The translations under genes and the position numbers were made by a program. Source: Paenalcaligenes sp035301625 (GTDB lineage: Bacteria; Pseudomonadota; Gammaproteobacteria; Burkholderiales; Burkholderiaceae_B). Taken from it: a DNA stretch of 13,216 nucleotides. The stretch covers positions 1 through 13,216 of the forward strand of contig DATGTW010000153.1 in assembly GCA_035301625.1 (NCBI GenBank), read 5' to 3'. Shown one piece after another: positions 7,140 through 13,216 of the stretch (its first letter is position 1; every line of letters begins with the position of its first letter). The notes below the pieces were generated by a model. That model did no database searches. It was not told the DNA's origin and saw only the letters and a list, made by a program, of their open reading frames with translations.

Positions 7140-7160
7140 TATGTGACGCTATGATGACAG
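7127..7160 (-). promoter_or_regulatory. PhoB box and -10 element of the pstS promoter
   Basis: Read on the minus strand, CTGTCAT (7154-7160), then CATA, then GCGTCAC (7143-7149). This is two 7-base half-sites in an 11-base period, as in the PhoB box consensus; the second half-site differs from CTGTCAC at two bases. Ten bases further on stands TACAAT (complement of 7127-7132), a good -10 hexamer at the spacing typical of Pho promoters, where the second half-site replaces the -35. The predicted transcript would start near 7120, leaving a leader of about 45 bases before the pstS ATG. Confidence 0.75.
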
Positions 7161-7172
7161 GTTTTGCGAGGA

Positions 7173-7598
7173 TTATTTAGTGACCTTGATGGGCAGTCGG
7201 GCCAGATCCTGATGGGAATTATTCAACACGTAACGAATTTCATAGGTGCCGGGCGTTTCTGGCGTTTTCAAGTGAAAAGGATTGTCGCTGTTTGTATAGA
7301 AATAATGAAGGGTTTTCCGATTGTGATCCCCTGGGGCATAGATACTAATAAAATCGTTCTTTTCATCAGGCCCACTCCAGATGACACGTATGGTTTCACC
7401 TGCGATTGCTGTCTTTGGGGCCTTGAGGGTAGCTAAGTGCTCGATGATCAGCGGTAAGGTGAGCCTGGCGCCCTGCGGCGTGAGGACGATCTCACCTTCG
7501 GCCTTGGCCGCGTATGCAATGGGGGCAAAAAGAGCGATAGTCTCTATTCGCTTAAACCCTATTTCATCAGTCGCGTGGGTGGCCCCAGCGCTCAGTAT
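7173..7598 (-). pseudogene. 5'-truncated gene remnant with an Ig-like module (probable relic of a VWA-domain protein)
   Basis: The minus strand is open for 142 codons from 7598 to a TAA at 7173-7175, but it has no ATG, and no GTG or TTG early enough to be useful; a stop (7599-7601) bounds it upstream. The translated text is protein-like: GEIVLTPQGARLTLPLI, then KAPKTAIAGETIRVIWSGP, DFISIYAPGD, TPGTYEIRYVLNN and a closing LARLPIKVTK. From memory this resembles the beta-sandwich modules (AGE-x-I-x-V-x-WxGP ... PGxYEIRYV) found at the C-terminus of VWA-domain proteins. The missing N-terminus would have reached into the place now held by the end of copA, which stops 33 bases away. Most likely a gene cut by insertion or deletion at the copper-cluster edge. 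A rare non-ATG start (CTG at 7595) cannot be ruled out but gives no signal peptide. Confidence 0.7.
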
Positions 7599-7631
7599 TT
7601 ATAAGTGCTGAATGCCACTAAAAGCGTCTAT

Positions 7632-9854
7632 TTACACCGATTTGCGCAGTCGAAGCGCATTGAACACCACAGAGGCTGAGCTTAAGCTCATCGCGAGTGC
7701 AGCGAACATGGGTGAGAGCAGAAGGCCAGTGAAAGGATACAGCACGCCAGCAGCCAAAGGTACTCCTAATGCGTTGTAAAGAAAGGCAAAGCCTAAGTTT
7801 TGCTTCATATTCGCAATGGTTTTATTGGACAGATTCTGAGCCGTAGAAATACCACGTAAATCGCCTTTTACTAATGTAATCTGGGCACTACTCATGGCGA
7901 CATCGGTTCCGGTGCCCATGGCAATGCCCACATTAGCTTTGGCCAATGCAGGCGCATCATTGATCCCGTCACCTGCCATCGCAACAATATGCCCTTCTGC
8001 TTGAAGTTTGCTGACAAGCTCAAGTTTGTCGGCCGGTTTGACTTCCCCGTGAACCTCGTCGATGCCCAAGCGTTGCGCAACGGCCTTTGCGGTAGTCTCA
8101 CCATCGCCTGTTGCCATGATGACGCGTATCCCGGCGTCTTTTAAAGCCTGCATTGCTTCGGGCGTGCTTTGTTTGATGGGGTCTGACACCGCTAATAAGC
8201 CGGCCAGTTGTCCATCAATAGCCAAGTACATAACGCTGGCACCTTGCGTACGAAAGTTTTCTGCCGTGTCGGTGAATGATGTGACATCGACATTTTCATA
8301 TTGCATAAGCGCGGTATTGCCCAGCACCAAAAACTTTCCATCAACCTGACCGCGCACACCAATGCCGCTACCTGATTCAAAATCATTGACAGGACTGAGC
8401 GGCAGATTTTTTTCGCGCGCAGCGCTGACAATCGCGGCGGCCAAGGGGTGCTCACTGCCCTGGTCTAGGCTTGCTGCCAAACGTAATACCTCATCGGTGT
8501 CCAGTGCTCCCGCCGACACAGCCTGTTCAAAAACGGGGCGGCCTTCGGTCAACGTCCCGGTTTTATCGACAATGAGCGTATCGACCTTGCGGAGATTCTC
8601 GATTGCGGCCGCATCGCGGAATAAGATTCCTTGTGTCGCGCCGCGTCCTGTGGCCACCATTACAGACATGGGTGTGGCGAGCCCCAGTGCACAGGGACAG
8701 GCGATAATGAGTACGGCGACGGCATTGATCAAGCCATAGACCCAGCTTGGCTGCGGGCCAAAGAAGCCCCAGACAAATACAGTGATGATCGCAACGACGA
8801 CAACGGTCATCACGAAATAGCCCGCGACCAAATCTGCCATGCGCTGCATGGGTGCGCGTGATCGCTGTGCCTGTGCTACGAGCTGAACAATTTGCGACAG
8901 CACGGTGGCCGAGCCGACTTTTTCAGCACGTATGACCAGTGCGCCAGCGGTATTCATCGTTGCGCCGATCACCTGATCGCCAGGCTCTTTTCTGACAGGC
9001 ACAGGCTCCCCGGTGAGCATAGACTCATCCAGAGTGCTGGAACCTTCTTCCACGACACCATCAACGGGTACTTTTTCACCGGGGCGTACACGCAAACGAT
9101 CGCCCTCGTGGACATGAGTGAGTGGAACATCCTCTTCAGAACCATCGGCGTTAATGCGTCGGGCAGTTTTAGGAGCAAGGTCCAACAGCGATCGAATGGC
9201 AGCCGAGGTTTGTGAACGTGCGCGCAGCTCAAAGATTTGACCCAGCAGCGTCAGCGAAATAATGACTACAGCTGCTTCAAAGTAAACGTGAACGCGGCCC
9301 ATTGCCATAAAGGTCTCGGGGAAAAGGCCCGGTGTTACGGTGGCAAGCGTGCTATAGACAAATGCCGCGCCTGTGCCAAGACTAATCAGAGTCCACATGT
9401 TGGGACTGCGATTGATCACTGATTGCCAGCCACGGACAAAGAACGGCTGCCCAGCCCAAAACACCACAGGAATCGACAAGACAAACTCAATCCATGTTTG
9501 GGTGGTGATGTCGAATAAATTAAGCCGATGGCCGAACATGGCTAGGATGGTCACAATAAGGCTAAAGGGGAGTGTCCACCAAAAACGCCGTGAGAAATCT
9601 TTTAGCTCAGGATTGTCATCCTCTAATGTCGGCATCAACGGTTCAAGTGCCATTCCGCACTTAGGGCAGCTGCCTGGGTGGTCCTGGCGGATCTCGGGGT
9701 GCATCGGGCAGGTGTAAATTGTCCCTGGAGCTGCTTCTACAACGGTGTCGTTATTTGCCTTCATCTCGCCCACGTGATTGGTGTGTTGTGAATCAGGCTT
9801 TGATTGTTCTGCATGAGCGTGGTGATGAGAATGGTCTAATTTATCATGCGCCAT
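7632..9854 (-). CDS. copA: Copper-translocating P1B-type ATPase with His-rich N-terminus
   Basis: 740 residues; exports Cu(I) from the cytoplasm across the inner membrane at the cost of ATP. Order: His-rich tail (DHSHHHAHAEQ, 7-17); a heavy-metal-binding domain at 47-73 (YTCPMHPEI ... PGSCPKCGMALEP), in place of the CxxC HMA domains; membrane helices; actuator TGEP at 281-284; CPC at 386-388 in the transport helix; phosphorylation site DKTGT with D430; SEHP at 467-470; GDGINDAP at 628-635; then YN at 693-694 and MSLSS at 722-726, the TM7/TM8 ligands of the Cu(I) subgroup. The family resembles SilP and other pumps with the same YTCPMHP domain, so silver may also be carried. ATG at 9854 was chosen because it includes the His-rich tail; only a weak ribosome site (GGAAAGG, 12 bases off) precedes it. 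Divergent from copRS, sharing the control region. Confidence 0.95.
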   Translation of the reverse strand: MAHDKLDHSHHHAHAEQSKPDSQHTNHVGEMKANNDTVVEAAPGTIYTCPMHPEIRQDHPGSCPKCGMALEPLMPTLEDDNPELKDFSRRFWWTLPFSLIVTILAMFGHRLNLFDITTQTWIEFVLSIPVVFWAGQPFFVRGWQSVINRSPNMWTLISLGTGAAFVYSTLATVTPGLFPETFMAMGRVHVYFEAAVVIISLTLLGQIFELRARSQTSAAIRSLLDLAPKTARRINADGSEEDVPLTHVHEGDRLRVRPGEKVPVDGVVEEGSSTLDESMLTGEPVPVRKEPGDQVIGATMNTAGALVIRAEKVGSATVLSQIVQLVAQAQRSRAPMQRMADLVAGYFVMTVVVVAIITVFVWGFFGPQPSWVYGLINAVAVLIIACPCALGLATPMSVMVATGRGATQGILFRDAAAIENLRKVDTLIVDKTGTLTEGRPVFEQAVSAGALDTDEVLRLAASLDQGSEHPLAAAIVSAAREKNLPLSPVNDFESGSGIGVRGQVDGKFLVLGNTALMQYENVDVTSFTDTAENFRTQGASVMYLAIDGQLAGLLAVSDPIKQSTPEAMQALKDAGIRVIMATGDGETTAKAVAQRLGIDEVHGEVKPADKLELVSKLQAEGHIVAMAGDGINDAPALAKANVGIAMGTGTDVAMSSAQITLVKGDLRGISTAQNLSNKTIANMKQNLGFAFLYNALGVPLAAGVLYPFTGLLLSPMFAALAMSLSSASVVFNALRLRKSV

Positions 9855-9864
9855 AACTATAAAA

Positions 9865-9884
9865 ACCTTTCCAAGAAAGAAGGT
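9865..9884 (-). promoter_or_regulatory. Possible MerR/CueR-like dyad just before copA
   Basis: On the minus strand CGACCTTCTTTCTTGGAAAG then GTTTTTATAG strongly recalls the CueR-controlled copA promoter of E. coli: a -35-like TCGACC, a dyad ACCTT...AAGGT and a long spacer (about 19 bases) to TTATAG. The dyad is 20 bases instead of the usual 21 and its inner arms are imperfect. A transcript from here would begin at or just inside the copA start codon, which speaks against it being the main promoter. Confidence 0.3.
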
Positions 9885-9969
9885 CGAGTGTTGAACTGTA
9901 TGCGAATACCAGCGTCTCCATGCTTAGGTGAGCATGAAAACCACCGCAGTTGAGGGTACATTTAGTTTC

Positions 9970-9998
9970 ACTATACAGAGAGCTGGATGTCAACAAGA
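9970..9998 (-). promoter_or_regulatory. Candidate copA promoter (-35/-10)
   Basis: On the minus strand TATAGT (complement of 9970-9975) is a fair -10. The hexamer 17 bases upstream, TCTTGT (complement of 9993-9998), is a poor -35, as expected for a promoter needing an activator. The direct repeats at 9986-10003 and the box at 10010-10023 lie immediately upstream, where an OmpR-type activator such as CopR would bind. The 5' leader would be about 110 bases. Confidence 0.4.
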
Positions 9999-10003
9999 TG
10001 TCA
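9986..10003. promoter_or_regulatory. Direct repeat GATGTCA x2 upstream of copA
   Basis: GATGTCA occurs at 9986-9992 and again at 9997-10003, an 11-base period, i.e. on the same face of the helix. OmpR/PhoB-family regulators bind tandem half-sites of about this spacing. It adjoins the palindromic box at 10010-10023, so the two may form one extended CopR site for the copA promoter. Confidence 0.45.
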
Positions 10004-10009
10004 GCTTGG

Positions 10010-10023
10010 TGACAAATCTGTCA
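10010..10023. promoter_or_regulatory. CopR/CusR-type box 1
   Basis: TGACAAATCTGTCA matches the CusR/CopR palindrome TGACAAnnTTGTCA with one mismatch. It lies in the divergent copA-copR interval, closer to the copA promoter. Autoregulation through the neighbouring copRS genes is the natural reading; this rests on the known CusR consensus and position only. Confidence 0.65.
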
Positions 10024-10076
10024 TGTAGCCCTCTTGTCTAATATTAGGTCAATGTTAAGCGAAGCAGGGAGCGGTA

Positions 10077-10090
10077 TGACAGTTTTGTAA
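10077..10090. promoter_or_regulatory. CopR/CusR-type box 2 (copRS side)
   Basis: TGACAGTTTTGTAA shows the same TGACA-n4-TGT layout as box 1, with two departures from TGACAAnnTTGTCA. It stands about 100 bases before the copR start, ahead of an AT-rich stretch (10121-10134) that may hold the copRS -10. Outside the listed sites, the 334-base interval 9855-10188 shows no gene; the only longer frame there is antisense to copR. Confidence 0.45.
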
Positions 10091-10188
10091 TCGTAGGGTC
10101 ATGCTCTTGTCAGTAGCATAAGATTATATTTTATGGCCGATTTAGAGTTCATACCAATGACGCCATCGGTTTTTAGGAGTCTGTAGCA

Positions 10189-10863
10189 ATGAGAGTGCTT
10201 ATCGTCGAAGACGAAGTGAAAATGGGCAACTACCTTCAACAAGGGCTCACAGAAGCAGGGTTTGTTGTGGATCTGGCGCGCACGGGGCTGGATGGCCACC
10301 ACTTGGCTTTAACCGGTTCGTACGACGTTATTATCCTGGATGTGATGCTCCCCGACGTTGATGGTTGGCGTATTATGCAGGCCCTACGTGACGCCCAGTC
10401 GACTACACCGGTGCTTTTTTTGACTGCACGTGACAGTGTGGAAGATCGTGTGAAAGGTCTGGAGCTGGGGGCTGATGATTATTTGGTCAAACCCTTTGCT
10501 TTTTCTGAGTTGCTGGCTCGTGTCCGCACATTATTGCGGCGTGGTTCGACACCTGTTTATCAAACCGAGATACAAGTGGCAGATCTGGTCCTGGACATTC
10601 CAGGGCGTAGGGCACAGCGTCAGGGGGTGCGTATTAATCTGACTAACAAAGAGTTCGTATTGCTAGAGCTTTTTGTACGTCGGCAAGGGGAAGTTCTACC
10701 GCGCTCGCTGATCGCCTCTCAGGTCTGGGATATGAACTTTGATAGCGATACTAATGTCATTGATGTCGCGGTCAGACGGTTACGAGCAAAAATCGACGAC
10801 AATTTTGAGCCCAAGCTCATTCACACGGTGCGTGGTATGGGCTATATGCTGGACGTGACTTAG
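10189..10863 (+). CDS. copR: Copper-responsive response regulator, OmpR/PhoB family (CopR/CusR type)
   Basis: 224 residues. Receiver domain 1-115: acidic pocket VEDE at 6-9, phospho-acceptor D51 in the ILDVMLPDVDGW stretch, T79 in FLTAR and K101 in LVKPF. The C-terminal winged-helix DNA-binding domain covers about 125-222 (LTNKEFVLLELFVRRQGEV, then DTNVIDVAVRRLRAKID and the final HTVRGMGYML). The wording is that of the heavy-metal (CusR/CopR/PcoR) branch. AGGAG (10175-10179) stands 9 bases before the ATG. Transcribed away from copA and followed 12 bases later by copS. Expected to bind the TGACA-n4-TGTCA boxes in the divergent interval once phosphorylated by CopS. That the metal is copper follows from the neighbours, since silver- and copper-type members look alike. 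Confidence 0.94.
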   Translation: MRVLIVEDEVKMGNYLQQGLTEAGFVVDLARTGLDGHHLALTGSYDVIILDVMLPDVDGWRIMQALRDAQSTTPVLFLTARDSVEDRVKGLELGADDYLVKPFAFSELLARVRTLLRRGSTPVYQTEIQVADLVLDIPGRRAQRQGVRINLTNKEFVLLELFVRRQGEVLPRSLIASQVWDMNFDSDTNVIDVAVRRLRAKIDDNFEPKLIHTVRGMGYMLDVT

Positions 10864-10875
10864 GCGGATGAAATA

Positions 10876-12312
10876 GTGAAGCGACGTCCAACCTCACTCG
10901 TAGTACGCCTGACCGTCTCAATCGGGATAGTGATCACGGTCGTCCTACTCGTTTTTGGATGGATGATTGAGCGTTCTATTACTGAGCATTTTGTGCAGCA
11001 GGATGTAGACGAGCTCAATGCCGTCGTTTACGCGTTGCAACACACCGTTGCTACCTTACCTCCAAACATAGCGCCTGAGGAGCTGGAGCAACGACTGACG
11101 GATGCCATTTCGGGACACCATAGCGCCCATTACTATATTTCTGATGCTGCGGACCAGCGAATTTACCAGTCACCAGGCTCGGATCTGGAACGGTTTTCTC
11201 GCCTTGCAGCCCCGATAGATAAAGTGTCTGTTGATACCGTTGGCACCTGGAAAAAGCACGGTGAAACACTTCGTGGCGCTGTTGTGTGGCTTGAGTCTAA
11301 TGGCCTGGGCAATGCCGATATTTTAAAATTAACGGTGGCCACCAACATAGATTTCCACCTGTATTATTTGGATGATTTTCGCAATTACCTTCGGCTGGTG
11401 ACGATGGCCGCATGTTTGATTGCCATTTTAGCGATATGGTTCGCGGTGTACCAAGGCCATGCCCCGATTCGAAATATTAGCCGAGAGATACGCCGTATTG
11501 GTTCAGATCAGCTGCATACGCGCCTAGACCCTAATACCGTGCCGCGCGAGCTGGTCGAGCTTGCAGTGTCATTTAATGAAATGCTGGGCCGATTGGAAGA
11601 TGTTTTTCAGCGTCTCTCAGATTTCTCTGGAGATATCGCACATGAACTCCGCACGCCAATTACAAACCTGAAAACCCAGACAGAAGTCGCGCTTTCGCAT
11701 GCCCGCAGCGTGGAACAGTACCAAGAGGTTTTGTATTCCAACCTTGAGGAGTATGAGCGCATAGCACACATTATCGGAGACATGCTGTTTTTGGCACAAG
11801 CGGATAACAAGTTATTAAAGCCCGAGCTTGTCACAATTAATCTTGAAGCTGAAATGCGTATTCTTTTTGATTATTTCAGCGCCTGGGCCGAAGAAAAAAA
11901 CGTGCTTTTGGAACTCAAAGGTGAACAGCTTTGGATGGTGGGTGACAGACTGATGATGCGCCGCGCCCTAAGCAACCTTTTGTCTAATGCCATCCGCTAC
12001 ACGCCGGTGGGAAGCCGTGTCATAGCGACTCTTAGCATCAACGGGACGAGTGCCAGCATAGGCATTTTAAACGCGGGCGAGCCCATACCTGCAGAACACT
12101 TGCCCCACATTTTTGATCGCTTCTATAGGCCTGATGCTTCACGACAGCGCAGCAGTGAAGGGGCAGGGCTTGGGTTAGCAATCACCAGGTCCATTATCGA
12201 AGCGCATGGCGGGAGCATCAGCGTGCAGTCTGACAGGGAAGGGACGATATTTAATGTTCTGGTCCCTGCGATGGGCGGATGTGGCTCAAATAATAGCGAG
12301 TATTCATCATGA
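10876..12312 (+). CDS. copS: Heavy-metal (copper) sensor histidine kinase, CopS/CusS type
   Basis: 478 residues, inner membrane. TM1 about 10-30, periplasmic sensor 31-173 carrying histidines H81, H82 and H85 that could take part in metal sensing, TM2 about 174-192, and HAMP about 193-245. Then the dimerisation/phosphotransfer domain with H256 in FSGDIAHELRTPITN, and the ATPase domain with NLLSNAIRYTP at 367-377, NAGEPI at 399-404, the F-box HIFDRFYRPD at 411-420 and GAGLGLA at 429-435. Length and layout fit the heavy-metal sensor kinase family. It starts with GTG at 10876, 12 bases after the copR stop; the preceding TAGGCGGA is a weak ribosome site. A three-codon reading ATG-AAA-TAG (10868-10876) ends on the G of this GTG and may couple translation. 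It would phosphorylate CopR when periplasmic Cu(I) or Ag(I) rises. Confidence 0.94.
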   Translation: MKRRPTSLVVRLTVSIGIVITVVLLVFGWMIERSITEHFVQQDVDELNAVVYALQHTVATLPPNIAPEELEQRLTDAISGHHSAHYYISDAADQRIYQSPGSDLERFSRLAAPIDKVSVDTVGTWKKHGETLRGAVVWLESNGLGNADILKLTVATNIDFHLYYLDDFRNYLRLVTMAACLIAILAIWFAVYQGHAPIRNISREIRRIGSDQLHTRLDPNTVPRELVELAVSFNEMLGRLEDVFQRLSDFSGDIAHELRTPITNLKTQTEVALSHARSVEQYQEVLYSNLEEYERIAHIIGDMLFLAQADNKLLKPELVTINLEAEMRILFDYFSAWAEEKNVLLELKGEQLWMVGDRLMMRRALSNLLSNAIRYTPVGSRVIATLSINGTSASIGILNAGEPIPAEHLPHIFDRFYRPDASRQRSSEGAGLGLAITRSIIEAHGGSISVQSDREGTIFNVLVPAMGGCGSNNSEYSS

Positions 12313-12406
12313 CCGCTGGAAAGGAAGGCTCCTAATTTATTGCTGGCTTTTAGGCTGTCAAGGGCAGGACGCTGACTGATAGATGTTTTTTTATGAGGAT
12401 TAAATA

Positions 12407-13216
12407 ATGGAACGCAGACAAATTTTGAAAGCGAGCGCCGCGGCCTTATTGTTCGGGCCAACGGTATTACGTGCTCAGGCGCACGCCGAGCATGGCACAT
12501 CAATGGCCGGTCATCATGACATGATGGGGGGCGGTGCGCACGGAGCGCACGCCGATATGGGGGAAGCCTTATTGCCCCTCGATCGCATGCCGTCCCAACG
12601 TCCGCTCGAGGCGTTACCGCGCTTGAAAAATGCCAGTACCCAGGCGGGCCAGTTCAAGGCTACATTGGTCGCTGCCCCCGCACAAAAAACAGTCTCTAAC
12701 CGTACGCCAACAGAGTTCTGGCTTTATAACAACCAGTTGCCAGGGCCACAAATTGAGGTGTTCGAGGGCGATGAGGTTGAAATCCTCTTCAAAAACCAAT
12801 TGCCTGAGCCCACGACCGTGCACTGGCATGGTCTGCCGGTACCCTCCGATCAAGACGGCAACCCACAGGACAGCGTGCTTGCGGGCGAAGAACGCATCTA
12901 CCGATTCACTCTGCCCAAAGGCAGTGCCGGCACATACTGGTATCACCCCCATCCGCATGGATTAACCGCAATGCAGGTGGCACGAGGGTTGGCAGGCACC
13001 TTGATTGTGCGGGCAAAGGATGACCCGTTAGCAGAAATGCCAGAGCAACACTGGATGATTACTGACCTGCGCTTAGACCCCCAGACGCAAATACCAGACA
13101 ACACCATGATGGATTGGATGAATGGCCGAGAAGGTCAATTTGTATTGATCAACGGTCAGTTACAGCCACGCATAACGCTGACCACAGGCACACGCGTTCG
13201 GATTTGGAATAATTGC
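12407..13216 (+). CDS. CueO-like multicopper oxidase, N-terminal part (runs off the window)
   Basis: Open from ATG 12407 to the last base, 270 codons, no stop. A Tat signal opens the protein (ERRQILK at 2-8, hydrophobic stretch to about 22), followed by a Met/His-rich stretch (AGHHDMMGGGAHGAHADM, 34-51) of the kind that binds Cu(I). The first cupredoxin domain has HWHG at 139-142 and WYHPHPHG at 178-185, the paired His motifs of the type 2/type 3 copper centre; QVARGLAGTLIV follows, close in wording to CueO (GRQVAMGLAG). The function would be periplasmic oxidation of Cu(I) to the less toxic Cu(II). The PcoA/CopA oxidase branch is a less good fit (it reads YHSHS there). GAGG at 12395-12398 is 8 bases before the ATG. 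The gap after copS is 94 bases, with no clear terminator, so it may belong to the copRS transcript or have its own promoter. Confidence 0.93.
   Translation, partial: MERRQILKASAAALLFGPTVLRAQAHAEHGTSMAGHHDMMGGGAHGAHADMGEALLPLDRMPSQRPLEALPRLKNASTQAGQFKATLVAAPAQKTVSNRTPTEFWLYNNQLPGPQIEVFEGDEVEILFKNQLPEPTTVHWHGLPVPSDQDGNPQDSVLAGEERIYRFTLPKGSAGTYWYHPHPHGLTAMQVARGLAGTLIVRAKDDPLAEMPEQHWMITDLRLDPQTQIPDNTMMDWMNGREGQFVLINGQLQPRITLTTGTRVRIWNNC

Noticed and set aside
8362..8739. 125-codon plus-strand frame (and several others between 8062 and 9717) opposite the copper ATPase
   Set aside because: Antisense to catalytic P-type ATPase motifs; no ribosome sites or domain text of their own.
10099..10302. Minus-strand frame of 67 codons across the copR start
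   Set aside because: Antisense to the copR receiver domain and promoter; no supporting motif or ribosome site.
12313..12406. Terminator between copS and the multicopper oxidase
   Set aside because: There is a T-run (12386-12392) but no convincing stem directly before it.
12614..12965. Opposed frames of 111 and 114 codons near the right end
   Set aside because: Both overlap the multicopper oxidase frame, which carries HWHG and HPHPHG motifs and is open to the window edge; the others show no known domain.
1..13216. tRNA, rRNA, CRISPR array, insertion sequence or transposase
   Set aside because: Looked for repeats with regular spacers, terminal inverted repeats around open frames, and conserved RNA text by eye; none seen. 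The suspected insertion edge near 7599-7631 has no visible IS end.

Overview
The window looks like a chromosome segment of a Gram-negative proteobacterium. The likeliest home is a betaproteobacterium of the Burkholderiales/Alcaligenaceae type. This is inferred from the PNPase C-terminus, the periplasmic-binding-protein (DctP) TRAP transporter, the Pho-type pstS promoter, and overall base composition near 50% GC by eye. The genus cannot be fixed from the sequence.

Layout. Bases 1-298 hold the 3' end of pnp (PNPase S1 domain), followed by a terminator. Bases 389-1729 (+) encode a ClC-type H+/Cl- exchanger. It converges on a four-gene minus-strand cluster (5897 down to 1733) in the order dctP-dctQ-dctM-gadB: a complete TRAP transporter followed by a GadB-type glutamate decarboxylase, with gaps of 3, 12 and 19 bases. 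The ClC and gadB stop codons are 3 bases apart, and a strong hairpin with a U-tract for the gadB transcript lies inside the last ClC codons. Upstream of dctP (6025-7074, minus) is a pstS without pstCAB, preceded by a good PhoB-box promoter. Bases 7173-7598 (minus) hold a start-less remnant of a larger protein. From 7632 to the end runs a copper-resistance cluster: a His-rich P1B copper ATPase (copA, minus), a 334-base divergent control region with two CopR/CusR-like boxes, copR and copS (plus), and the first 270 codons of a Tat-exported CueO-like multicopper oxidase.

How the genes may work together. ClC exchange and glutamate decarboxylation are the two activities combined in enterobacterial extreme acid resistance, where ClC supports the charge balance of the decarboxylase/antiporter cycle. 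Here they sit side by side, but the usual GadC glutamate/GABA antiporter is absent and a high-affinity TRAP importer occupies its place in the operon. This is the most unusual arrangement in the window. Its working hypothesis is a TRAP-fed glutamate (or related amino acid) decarboxylation system backed by a ClC exchanger. The copper cluster forms a classical sensor/regulator plus cytoplasmic efflux pump plus periplasmic cuprous oxidase set. The gene remnant at its edge suggests it was inserted, or rearranged, next to pstS.
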